Positions 8,745-15,956 of a stretch of 64,000 bases of DNA are shown in pieces. Source of the DNA: Bryobacteraceae bacterium (lineage in GTDB: Bacteria; Acidobacteriota; Terriglobia; Bryobacterales; Bryobacteraceae); assembly GCA_026129905.1 (NCBI GenBank), contig JAHCHE010000024.1, positions 1 to 64,000 of the forward strand, given 5' to 3'. The position numbers and the translations under genes are program-made. Below the pieces are notes generated by a model. The model was not told the DNA's origin, made no database searches, and saw only the letters and a list, made by a program, of their open reading frames with translations. Position 1 is the first letter of the stretch. Every line of letters starts with the position of its first letter.

Positions 8745-9293
8745 TCAGAACTCTTCCACTTGAATGGCCGCGTCGAGGTCGGCCGCCTTCAGCTTGCCGG
8801 CTTCGAAATCGGCCAGGCTTCGCCGCCGCGCCAGCATCACGATCTGTCCCGGCAGGCCGTTGGTGTCTTCCCAGGCGTAATAGAAGAGGGTGACGCCGAC
8901 GACGACGTTCTGGTCCGGGGGCACGGCATCGAGCGCGGTGGCCGAATCCACCATCATGTCGCGCATGACCTTCTTGACCCCGGTCACGCGGTCGAGCTTT
9001 TTCCGGCGCAGCCTGTCGATCTGTTCCTTGGAGAAAGCCGGGCGGAACGGCGTGACGACGGCGGAGCCCACAAGGTTCAGCTCCGCGGTAAAGACGACGC
9101 CGTAGTTGTCCAGGTAGACGCCGCGCGTGGTCCCAAGCAGGTAGAACGGATCGTCGGCGCTGAAGGCCTCGATCCGCTTGTCGAACTTGCGCTCCAGGAC
9201 CATCATCGTCTGGCGGCTCACGCGGGGCTTGACGGCGCTCGCGGACCACGCGGCCAGCGACAGGGCGGCGGCAAGCAGGACGGCGCGTTTCAT
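8745..9293 (-). CDS. Secreted protein of unknown function in the gsp operon
   Basis: 182 aa from the ATG at 9293, which overlaps the anti-sigma stop by ATGA; the open frame extends further but lies inside that gene. A clear signal peptide is present (MKRAVLLAAALSLAAWSASA). The mature part is mixed alpha/beta with several K/R clusters ('RLRRKKLDRVTGVKK') and no family I recognise. Its location between the anti-sigma factor and gspE suggests a periplasmic partner of the system or a sensed component. Function is unknown. Confidence 0.7.
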   Translation of the reverse strand: MKRAVLLAAALSLAAWSASAVKPRVSRQTMMVLERKFDKRIEAFSADDPFYLLGTTRGVYLDNYGVVFTAELNLVGSAVVTPFRPAFSKEQIDRLRRKKLDRVTGVKKVMRDMMVDSATALDAVPPDQNVVVGVTLFYYAWEDTNGLPGQIVMLARRRSLADFEAGKLKAADLDAAIQVEEF

Positions 9294-9874
9294 CGCGGGC
9301 CTCGGTCGGCGCTGGCCAGGTGCATCACGTTCATGCGCTTGCTGAGCACTTCCAGGTTCTGCGCGAAGTAGAGCCGGTCTTCCTGCCGCCCGGCCTCGAA
9401 TTGCTTCTCCGCCGCCGCGAGCCGGGCGGCGGTCTTCTCCTCGTCCTGGGCCCGCGCCTGGGCCACCGCCAGCGCAACGGCGTCGCCGACGCGACGCGAA
9501 ACTTCCCGCTCGACGATGGCCTGGATCGCCGCCACGTCCGGCTGGGCGGGCGCAACGGGTACGGGCCGGGTGACGATCGCATGCGCTACGATGGCGGCCG
9601 CGAGCACGGAGGCCGACGCGAACGCCCAGCGCGCGCCGGAGGACCAGAGCGCCCGCCACCACCGCGGCTCGAAGATCTTATCCGAAACGAAGGCGATGCG
9701 TTGGGGGACCTCTTCGTCCCGCACGCTCCGCAGCGCGGCCTGGGTGGCCTGGAGGCGATCGAATTCCTCGGCGCAGGAACGGCAGCCGGCGACGTGCTCC
9801 TCGGCCCGCCGGCGTCCGGATTCGTCCAGCTCGCCAAGAACGTAACCTTTTATATCGGCTTCGGGACAGCTCAT
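9290..9874 (-). CDS. Zinc-finger anti-sigma factor
   Basis: 194 aa. A zf-HC2 domain at the N-terminus (MSCPEADIKGYVLGELDE, then HVAGCRSCAEEF) gives the His-x3-Cys-x2-Cys zinc site of ZAS anti-sigma factors. A single helix (about 86-105) divides cytoplasm from periplasm, followed by an alanine/glutamate-rich coiled coil. The start at 9874 overlaps the sigma gene stop by ATGA, so the pair is made together. It probably holds the adjacent sigma factor inactive until a signal arrives. Confidence 0.82.
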   Translation of the reverse strand: MSCPEADIKGYVLGELDESGRRRAEEHVAGCRSCAEEFDRLQATQAALRSVRDEEVPQRIAFVSDKIFEPRWWRALWSSGARWAFASASVLAAAIVAHAIVTRPVPVAPAQPDVAAIQAIVEREVSRRVGDAVALAVAQARAQDEEKTAARLAAAEKQFEAGRQEDRLYFAQNLEVLSKRMNVMHLASADRGPR

Positions 9875-10413
9875 TTTCCCTCCTGGGACATGGGCGCCAG
9901 GGCTTCTTTCAAGAGATCGAGCGCGGTGTAGACGCGGGACTTGACGGTGGAAACCGGGCAACCGAGAATCTCCGCCATCTCTTCGAACTTGAAGCCTTCG
10001 TAGATCTTAAGGACGACGGCCTCACGCTGGTCCTCGGACAGGCGGCCCAACGCGGCGCCGACCGCCAGCGAAGTCTCTACCGGCAGCATGCGCGGCCCGG
10101 GGTGCATCGGCGGCCCGTCGGCCGGCTCCGCCGCGGGCCGGCGCCTCCGCAGCAGGGAGAACGCCTCGTTGTGAGCGATCCGGAACAGCCACGGGGCGAA
10201 GCGCGCCGGGTCGTCCAGCTTTCGCAGATTCTGATAGGCCTTGAGGAAGACCTCCTGGCTGAGGTCGAAGGCGTCTTCGGTATCGCGGACCAGTTTCAAC
10301 AGGTAGTTATAGAGACGCTTCTCCCACCGGGACACGAGGACGTTATACGCCTCGACGTTGCCGCGCCGGGCCTGGCCGACGAGGTCACGATCCTCGACCT
10401 CCCGGAAGATCAA
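9871..10413 (-). CDS. ECF RNA polymerase sigma factor
   Basis: 180 aa. Region 2 is clear ('FDLSQEVFLKAYQNLRKLDDPARFAPWLFRIAHNEAFSLLRRR'), as is region 4 ('LSEDQREAVVLKIYEGFKFEEMAEILGCPVSTVKSRVYTALDLLK') with its helix-turn-helix. The start codon is TTG at 10413, supported by an AAGGAG 8 bases upstream on the minus strand. It heads the secretion operon and is followed at once by its anti-sigma factor, so it likely controls this operon, itself included. That regulation is inferred from layout. Confidence 0.9.
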   Translation of the reverse strand: MIFREVEDRDLVGQARRGNVEAYNVLVSRWEKRLYNYLLKLVRDTEDAFDLSQEVFLKAYQNLRKLDDPARFAPWLFRIAHNEAFSLLRRRRPAAEPADGPPMHPGPRMLPVETSLAVGAALGRLSEDQREAVVLKIYEGFKFEEMAEILGCPVSTVKSRVYTALDLLKEALAPMSQEGK

Positions 10414-10421
10414 CGCTCTGG

Positions 10422-10427
10422 CTCCTT
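10422..10427 (-). promoter_or_regulatory. Ribosome binding site deciding the TTG start of the sigma gene
   Basis: AAGGAG on the minus strand sits 8 bases before the TTG at 10413. There is no ATG or GTG at a better distance, so it supports the non-standard start. Confidence 0.6.
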
Positions 10428-10551
10428 AGGAAAGACGCGCATGGGGGCCTAAAAGACGAGTATGTCATGGGGGAACAACGACAAAAACACGCAGACACGG
10501 AAGTACCCCGGCATCAACGTGGCGAATTGGATAGGAGTAGTTGAACTGGAG

Positions 10552-10977
10552 CTATTCGCGGCGCCCTGTGAAGCGGCCAGTCACAAAAACCGCCACGACA
10601 GCTGCCAGCGAGCCGCCGCTTAGAATAACTCCATACGCGGGCTGCCCGCCATACGTCGCTAGCGCAAAACCTCCAACAACAGACGCCAGCGCGATGAGAA
10701 AACCGTAAAGCTGCCCTCGCCCTTGTAGTTTCAACTCCTCCTTGGCGAGTTCGAATTGGGCATCTTGAGCCCGCCTCTGCATCGCGCGACGGTGTTCACC
10801 GTAATCCAAATAGGATTTGAGGAGTTTCTCGGCGGCTCCTGGAACTATGTTCTCGTAGTGCTGAAGAAGCTGTACGGGAGGAACAAGGTCTTCTGCTGTG
10901 GGCGACCGCTGTTGTTTAGCTTCGGGTTCTAGCCCCGACTGGCTCTCGCTCGCCGGCAATCTCTTGGAAGGTGGCAT
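10552..10977 (-). CDS. DUF2335 membrane protein
   Basis: 141 aa. A proline/glutamine-rich start leads to 'PPVQLLQHYENIVPGAAEKLL...YGEHRRAMQ', the signature segment of DUF2335 proteins. Two membrane helices follow (about 93-110 and 114-132) and a short basic tail. These proteins are often found near mobile or defence-type genes, but the function is not known. The base composition is less GC-rich than the flanking genes. It overlaps the next upstream gene by about 60 bp, an arrangement typical of a two-gene cassette. Confidence 0.65.
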   Translation of the reverse strand: MPPSKRLPASESQSGLEPEAKQQRSPTAEDLVPPVQLLQHYENIVPGAAEKLLKSYLDYGEHRRAMQRRAQDAQFELAKEELKLQGRGQLYGFLIALASVVGGFALATYGGQPAYGVILSGGSLAAVVAVFVTGRFTGRRE

Positions 10978-11275
10978 CGTAGCTGCGCATGGCGGCGCAT
11001 AAATCTTCGCCCACCGATCTCCAGTCGCCGGCGACGTCGTCTGCCACGGAAGTCTCCGGAAGGCATGCGTCGAACCTGCGACGTTCCGGAAATATGTTCA
11101 GGACGCTGCCGAAGCCCGCGAGGAAATGCCACAGCTTTAGCCGTGTCATACTACCTTTTGGTGCGTTTGGAGTTCCTGTTCTCTCCGTGAAAAGCCAGCG
11201 TTTCTTCAGTTCCTGCACCTCAGCCGCGGAGCGACTAGATTTCGCAGGAGCGGTGGCTGGTCCCGTGCCCGCCAT
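10916..11275 (-). CDS. Hypothetical protein overlapping the DUF2335 gene
   Basis: 119 aa from the ATG at 11275 (the frame is open up to 11371, giving a possible 151 aa form). It is soluble with no signal peptide. The central part ('SMTRLKLWHFLAGFGSVLNIFPERRRFD' then 'DDVAGDWRSVGEDLCAAMRSYD') looks like a genuine folded protein. I do not recognise the family. It lies just upstream of and overlaps the DUF2335 gene and shares its lower GC content. The two probably form one transcriptional unit read from the AT-rich region at about 11372-11480. Confidence 0.55.
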   Translation of the reverse strand: MAGTGPATAPAKSSRSAAEVQELKKRWLFTERTGTPNAPKGSMTRLKLWHFLAGFGSVLNIFPERRRFDACLPETSVADDVAGDWRSVGEDLCAAMRSYDATFQEIAGEREPVGARTRS

Positions 11276-11510
11276 GTCGCAGTGATTGTACCACATAACG
11301 TTCCTCCGCAGATGCAGTTTCCAACTTCTTAGACGCAATTCCTCGACCAACCGAGTACCGTTTCGAATCAATACAGTAGCTCCTCGGGTGCTGGCCCGAT
11401 ACTATCCTTTTCGACAGGGGATATCATTTCTTCCCTATTCCACTTTCCCATAAATCTAGTTTATAAGTAGATAAATCCTGCTGGCGGGCTCGTGCCTGTG
11501 CTTCTTCGGT

Positions 11511-11523
11511 GGGCCAGAGGCCC
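11511..11523. terminator. Short hairpin after the PEP mutase family gene
   Basis: GGGCC-AGA-GGCCC lies just beyond the 3' end of the minus-strand gene at 11542-12348. The stem is only 5 bp and there is no proper T-run, so this is a weak terminator call. Confidence 0.25.
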
Positions 11524-11541
11524 GACTTTGTGGCTCACCAC

Positions 11542-12348
11542 TCACCCGAGCAGTTCGTTTACCTCGCGATAGGGGATGGCGCCGTCAAGCATGGCAGCAT
11601 ACGTGCCTTGGTCCCGGAGTTCTTCCGCGATGCGGCGCATCAGCCCCAACGCCGCCCGCATCGGACCGGAACCGAGGCTGACCCGGGCGACGCCGAGTTC
11701 CTGCAACCGTCCCGCCGGAGGAGCGCCTGCCGTAGCCAGGATGTTTACCGGGAAACGCAGCGTCTGCACCAGGCGGGCGATGGTTTCCTCGTCCTCGACG
11801 AGCGGGACGAACAGACAGTCGGCGCCGGCGGCTTTGTATGCTTCCAGACGCTCGACCGTCCGCGAAAAGCGCGTCGATGGATCGCCCGCCTGCAACAGGT
11901 AGATGTCGCAGTGGGCATTGATCACGATCGGCACGCCGAGACGGCCGCCGGCGCTCCGGACGGCCCGGATCTTCTCGACCGCCACCGGGATATCGACGAG
12001 CGCGCCGTCCTTGGCGTCTTCCAGGTTCAGCCCGACAGCGCCTGCCGCTACAAGTCCGGCCGCGGTCTCCTCGATATCCTCGTAGCCCGCCTCGAGATCG
12101 GCGGTGAGCGGGATCGACAACACCCGCGCAATGCGCCGCACTTGGCCCAGCATTTCATCCCGAGGAATGCGTTCGCCGTCAGGGTATCCCAGGGCGAAGG
12201 CTATGCCGGCGCTGGTGGTGGCGGCGGCGGGGAAACCGGCTTTTTCGACAATGCGAGCGCCGGCGGCATCCCACACGTTGGGAAGGCGCAGGATAGCGGG
12301 GCCCCGATGCAGCGCCCGAAGCCGCTCGGCCTTCGCTCGGAGATCCAT
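11542..12348 (-). CDS. Isocitrate lyase/PEP mutase family protein
   Basis: 268 aa, the usual size for the short ICL/PEPM branch. Residues 'LRLPNVWDAAGARIVEKAGFPAAATTSAGIAFALGYPDG' are the characteristic start of the TIM barrel. 'PLTADLEAGYED' carries the metal-binding acidic residues, followed by 'VGLNLEDAKDG'. Members cleave or rearrange 2-oxo-acid C-C or C-P bonds; the catalytic-loop Cys of true isocitrate/methylisocitrate lyases (KKCGH) is absent. It is therefore probably an oxaloacetate-hydrolase or PEP-mutase-like enzyme of unknown substrate. It is a single gene with no operon partner. Confidence 0.8.
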   Translation of the reverse strand: MDLRAKAERLRALHRGPAILRLPNVWDAAGARIVEKAGFPAAATTSAGIAFALGYPDGERIPRDEMLGQVRRIARVLSIPLTADLEAGYEDIEETAAGLVAAGAVGLNLEDAKDGALVDIPVAVEKIRAVRSAGGRLGVPIVINAHCDIYLLQAGDPSTRFSRTVERLEAYKAAGADCLFVPLVEDEETIARLVQTLRFPVNILATAGAPPAGRLQELGVARVSLGSGPMRAALGLMRRIAEELRDQGTYAAMLDGAIPYREVNELLG

Positions 12349-12418
12349 TTCCCGTAGTGTAAAGCACGGATGGCGACCGACTCAGCCTTCCCCACCGCAA
12401 CTTCACGCTGACGGCGTT

Positions 12419-12625
12419 ATGCTGAAGTTGATGTCTGAGGCCGAGATCCAGTACGTCTCGAACGAGAGGGGCGAACCAACCGCCGTGATTGTGCCGATCT
12501 CTTTGTGGCGCGAGATCGAATCTGAGCGGGAAACTGCCTACCTCTTGAGGTCCGAGACGATGAAGCGCCGGCTCGTTGCGGCGCGGGAGCGTCAGCAAGG
12601 TCTCACGCTTGGCGAAGCCGTTTGA
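12419..12625 (+). CDS. Type II antitoxin of the YoeB-like module
   Basis: 68 aa, start ATG at 12419 (ATG at 12431 is an alternative). 'AEIQYVSNERGEPTAVIVPISLWREIESERETAYLL' resembles Phd/YefM-related antitoxins paired with YoeB/Txe toxins: a short beta-rich N-terminus, then a helical toxin-binding tail. The stop codon at 12623-12625 overlaps a TTG start for the toxin, the usual coupled arrangement. It appears intact although the toxin next to it is not. Confidence 0.7.
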   Translation: MLKLMSEAEIQYVSNERGEPTAVIVPISLWREIESERETAYLLRSETMKRRLVAARERQQGLTLGEAV

Positions 12626-12880
12626 GAAGCTTGGAATTTGACGCGGCCGCGTTTGAAGACCTGGCGTGGTGGGTGGAGCACGAATCGGGCACAGGCGCTG
12701 CGAATTGTCCGATTGATCCGAGCCGTTCAACGTGAGCCCTTCAGTGGCAGCGGCAAACCAGAACCGTTGAAGCACGAACTCAAAGGTTGTTGGTCCAGGC
12801 GAATCGACCGGGAACACCGCCTCGTCTATGAGGTGCATCACGATAAGATCCGAATCCTCGCGTGCCGGTATCACTACTGA
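12622..12880 (+). pseudogene. yoeB: Frameshifted YoeB/Txe mRNA-interferase toxin
   Basis: Read from TTG 12622, the N-terminus is YoeB-like ('RSLEFDAAAFEDLAWWVE'), but after codon 12676-12678 the match moves to the next frame. There it continues as 'NRAQALRIVRLIRAVQ...PFSGSGKPEPLKHEL' and ends with the catalytic 'RRIDREHRLVYEV...ILACRYHY'. One extra base, most simply C12679, splits the gene. A frame-2 ORF from 12638 alone would lack the true N-terminus. All C-terminal catalytic residues (Arg, His-Tyr) remain. It could be natural inactivation or a base-calling error. Confidence 0.75.
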
Positions 12881-12930
12881 CGGCTTAATAAGTGACCCTG
12901 CGTGGTGGGCGATCAGCGAGGCCGGGCGCC

Positions 12931-13911
12931 CTACTTTGGCTCGTAGATCGGCCCGATGTAGGACGTCGCGGCTACCACGTCATCAAACCACTTCCGGTTC
13001 TCGCGGATGGTGTTGGGACGCAGGTAGAGCCCGATTCCGATCATGTCGATTTTGAGGCTCTCCACGTCGCGGAGCCGGAAGTTCGGAAAGTCCGCGATCA
13101 GCTTGCCGTCCACCCACAACGCGACGCGGCCGTCGCGCTGGCCCGGCGTGTTGGCCTTGACCATGTACTCGTAGCAGTACCAGCGGTCCAACTCGGGGAT
13201 GAAATCCGGGCGGGGGACAAAATGCGGGCCGAAGGAGACAGGCGGCGGCGCCGGCGACCGCATTACCGAGGCGACGACCTTGCCGGTCGGGTAGATGTGG
13301 TCACCGTAAATGCCGCCTTGCTCGGGGTAGTAGACGTAGATATTCAGCGGGCCGGGCGACCGGTGATCGCCCCGCTCCGTCTCGAAGTTGACCAGGAACT
13401 TGTTGCGCCCGTCGGCGGGAATCCCTGGGGTCGCTCGCCCACCGGGGAAATAGTGCGCGGCGATGAGTCCGCCGTTGTGGGACGAGCCGCGGGCATGGTC
13501 GTATTCCTTTTCAAACTTCGCGTAAAAGCGGAGAAAGACAACGTCCTGCTCATTCTCGATCGCCCGGCGCAGTTCGACCGAAAGTCCTTCTTGCTGCCGA
13601 GGGATGGCGACCTCGAGCGCTCGCTTGCCATGGTGGACATTGGCAGTCTCTGCCGCGATCCGCATATTCCCCTCGTGAGCCACGACCGTCCACTTCTTGT
13701 GCAGATCCGCGGGGGCCTCCCACTCCTCGAAGCTATCGTGGAGAAGGACCGCGGGGGCTCTCTCAATCCCCGCGTCACCGGGATATTTTGCGGCAATGCC
13801 CACATCGCCCTCCGGCAATGGCGGCGGCGCCGGGGACGCGGTTTCCTGACCGGGGGCCACAACCGCCCCGGCAAGCAGGGTCGACATTACTGCAAGCAAA
13901 CCGCCGCGCAT
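12931..13911 (-). CDS. Secreted polysaccharide lyase-like protein
   Basis: 326 aa. A signal peptide (about 1-24, ending near APG) leads to one beta-jelly-roll-like domain: 'LHDSFEEWEAPADLHKKWTVV', 'VHHGKRALEVAIPR', 'WYCYEYMVKANTPGQRDGRVALWVDGKLIADFPNFRLR'. The last segment is the pattern of LamG-like and family-14-type polysaccharide lyases. It is probably secreted and may bind or cleave a polysaccharide; the substrate is unknown. No close neighbours share the strand within 100 bp. The enzyme class is tentative. Confidence 0.5.
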   Translation of the reverse strand: MRGGLLAVMSTLLAGAVVAPGQETASPAPPPLPEGDVGIAAKYPGDAGIERAPAVLLHDSFEEWEAPADLHKKWTVVAHEGNMRIAAETANVHHGKRALEVAIPRQQEGLSVELRRAIENEQDVVFLRFYAKFEKEYDHARGSSHNGGLIAAHYFPGGRATPGIPADGRNKFLVNFETERGDHRSPGPLNIYVYYPEQGGIYGDHIYPTGKVVASVMRSPAPPPVSFGPHFVPRPDFIPELDRWYCYEYMVKANTPGQRDGRVALWVDGKLIADFPNFRLRDVESLKIDMIGIGLYLRPNTIRENRKWFDDVVAATSYIGPIYEPK

Positions 13912-14024
13912 AGGGGGATCTCCATCCTGGAATTGCGTTTACGCGCCAGTATACACCCGCATCCCGCCGTATCCGCGCCCGAAACGGCGCTCTGGAGTGA
14001 CGTGGGGCGAGCGTCCACGATTAC

Positions 14025-14048
14025 AAGCCGGCTTTCATGCCGGCTTTT
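14025..14048. terminator. Intrinsic terminator hairpin
   Basis: A perfect 8-bp stem (14025-14032 AAGCCGGC with 14039-14046 GCCGGCTT) and a 6-base loop are followed on the plus strand by more T. It lies between the ends of two minus-strand transcripts, just past the M2 peptidase gene. The T-run is better on the plus strand than on the minus strand, so it may act in both directions only weakly. Confidence 0.5.
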
Positions 14049-14083
14049 GGCTCCCGAGACAGCCCCGAGGCGCCCGCGCCACC

Positions 14084-15892
14084 CTACCAGCCCGTCGCCT
14101 TGCCCTGGTTCTGCTCGTCCAGCCATTTCTTAAGCGGCGCGAAGTAGTCGAGGATGGCCGTGGCGTCCATCTGGCGGCTGCCTGTCAGGGCTTCGAGGGC
14201 TTCCGGCCAGGGACGGCTCTGCCCCATCTCGAGCATCGAGATCAGCTTTTGGCCGGCCTCCTTGCTTTCAAAAATGGAGCAGCGATGCAACGGGTCCGCG
14301 CAGCCGGCGGCTTTGGCCAGCGCCCGGTGAAACTGGAATTGCAGAATGTGCGCCAGGAAGTAGCGCGTGTAAGGGACGCCGGAAGGGACGTGGTACTTGG
14401 CGCCGGGATCGAAATCCGCTTCCGACCGGGGCGCGGGAGCTTCCACTCCCTGGTACTTGCGCCGCAACTCCCACCACGCCTGGTTGTAGTTGGCCGGCGC
14501 GATCTCGCCCGAGAAGACCTTCCAGCGCCACTGGTCCACCAGCAGGCCGAACGGCAGAAACGCCACTTTCTCCAGCGCGCGGTTCAGCAGGAGGCCGATG
14601 TCTTTCGAGGCGTCCGGCGCCGTCCTGAGGAGCCCGACGCGGACCAGGTACTCCGGCGTCACCGAAAGCGCGATCGTGTCGCCGACCGCTTCGTGGAAGC
14701 CGTCGTTGGCGCTGTCGCGGAACAGGATGGGCTGCCGGTTGTAGGCGCGCTGGTAGAAATTGTGGCCGAGTTCGTGGTGAATGGTGGTGAAGTCCTCGCC
14801 GGTGATGTCGATGCACATCTTGATTCGCAGGTCGCCGGCGCTATCGACGTCCCAGGCGCTGGCGTGGCAGACGACTTCCCGGTCGCGCGGCTTGAGGAAG
14901 AGCGATCGATCCCAGAACGTCGGCGGCAGCGGCTCAAACCCGAGCGACGTGAAAAAGCGCTCGCCGTAGCGGACCATGCCGAGAGCGTCGATGTTCTTCT
15001 CCTTCAGGATCTTCGTCAGATCGAAAGCGGGATCGGCGCCCGGGGGCGACACCAGAGGAGAGACGTTCTCCCACGATTGCGCCCAGATATTGCCGAGCAG
15101 GTGAGCGGGAATGGGACCGTCCGGCGGAACCACCGCCGCGCCGTACTTCTGGCTCAGGCGCGAACGAACGTAGGCATGGAGCGAGACGTACAGCGGCTTT
15201 ACCTGTTCCCATAGCCGCTCCACCTCCCGGGCGAAATCGTCCGGCGGCATGTCGTACTTGGACCGCCACAGCGCGCCCGTGTCGGGCATTCCAAGCTCAC
15301 GGGCGCCTTTGTTGGCAAGCTCGACGTAGCGCTGGTAATCCTGCCGCATCGGGGGAGAAATGGTGCGCCAGCCTTTCCAGACGTCCAGCAGGCGGTTGGG
15401 GTCGCGGCTCTCGGCCATGGTCCGAGTGATCGCCCCGACGTCCAGGCAGTTGGAGGAGTCGCCGCCGGGGCAGTATTTCCCCCGTCCATAGACGCCTTCC
15501 ATGCGCGTCGAGATCAGGCTCAGTTCCTCGCTTTCGGCCTTGTCCGAAGGCGCGGGCATGGTAAGCGCGCGCTTCAGCAACTCCATTTTCCGGGCGGGCT
15601 CAGGCGGCAAGTCGACGCCGTCGAACCGGGTGGCCTGCTTGGCGAAGTCCATCGTGGCGGCGATGGTCCTCTCCCGCGCCGCGGCGGCCAACAACTCGGT
15701 GTCGTGGGTGATATAGGTCGACTGCACCCAGGAGATGCGGGCTTCCTGCGTCGCCAGATCCAGCAGGCGGCTTTCCGCCTCCGCAAGAAACCGTTCGGCG
15801 TCTCCAACCGAGGGCTTCCGCTGAGAACAGGCGGAGAACATCAGCAACAGTGGCAGGCACAGCAGGCCTGCGCGCGAGCGTATGCGTAGCAT
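14084..15892 (-). CDS. M2 family peptidyl-dipeptidase (ACE-like) lipoprotein
   Basis: 602 aa. The signal peptide ends in a lipobox (LLLMFSACS), so this is a lipoprotein. The M2 zinc motif HHELGHNFYQRAY contains HExxH, and the third ligand Glu lies in 'GFHEAVGDTIALS'. The helical body is typical of angiotensin-converting-enzyme homologues, which remove C-terminal dipeptides. It probably acts in the periplasm or on the outer membrane to degrade peptides. It is convergent with nothing and followed by the hairpin at 14025. Confidence 0.92.
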   Translation of the reverse strand: MLRIRSRAGLLCLPLLLMFSACSQRKPSVGDAERFLAEAESRLLDLATQEARISWVQSTYITHDTELLAAAARERTIAATMDFAKQATRFDGVDLPPEPARKMELLKRALTMPAPSDKAESEELSLISTRMEGVYGRGKYCPGGDSSNCLDVGAITRTMAESRDPNRLLDVWKGWRTISPPMRQDYQRYVELANKGARELGMPDTGALWRSKYDMPPDDFAREVERLWEQVKPLYVSLHAYVRSRLSQKYGAAVVPPDGPIPAHLLGNIWAQSWENVSPLVSPPGADPAFDLTKILKEKNIDALGMVRYGERFFTSLGFEPLPPTFWDRSLFLKPRDREVVCHASAWDVDSAGDLRIKMCIDITGEDFTTIHHELGHNFYQRAYNRQPILFRDSANDGFHEAVGDTIALSVTPEYLVRVGLLRTAPDASKDIGLLLNRALEKVAFLPFGLLVDQWRWKVFSGEIAPANYNQAWWELRRKYQGVEAPAPRSEADFDPGAKYHVPSGVPYTRYFLAHILQFQFHRALAKAAGCADPLHRCSIFESKEAGQKLISMLEMGQSRPWPEALEALTGSRQMDATAILDYFAPLKKWLDEQNQGKATGW

Positions 15893-15956
15893 GAGTTCGA
15901 AGTTGACCCTTCCTTCCGATTATCGCTGGCTGGAGCGCGGTGGCGAGTGGCCGGCC

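Noticed and set aside
12638-12880. A complete toxin starting at the ATG at 12638
   Set aside because: The first residues are unlike YoeB, whose true N-terminus is in the other frame; a frameshift explains both.
14025-14048. A mobile-element end or REP repeat
   Set aside because: I see only one clear copy in the window, and a terminator explains its position.
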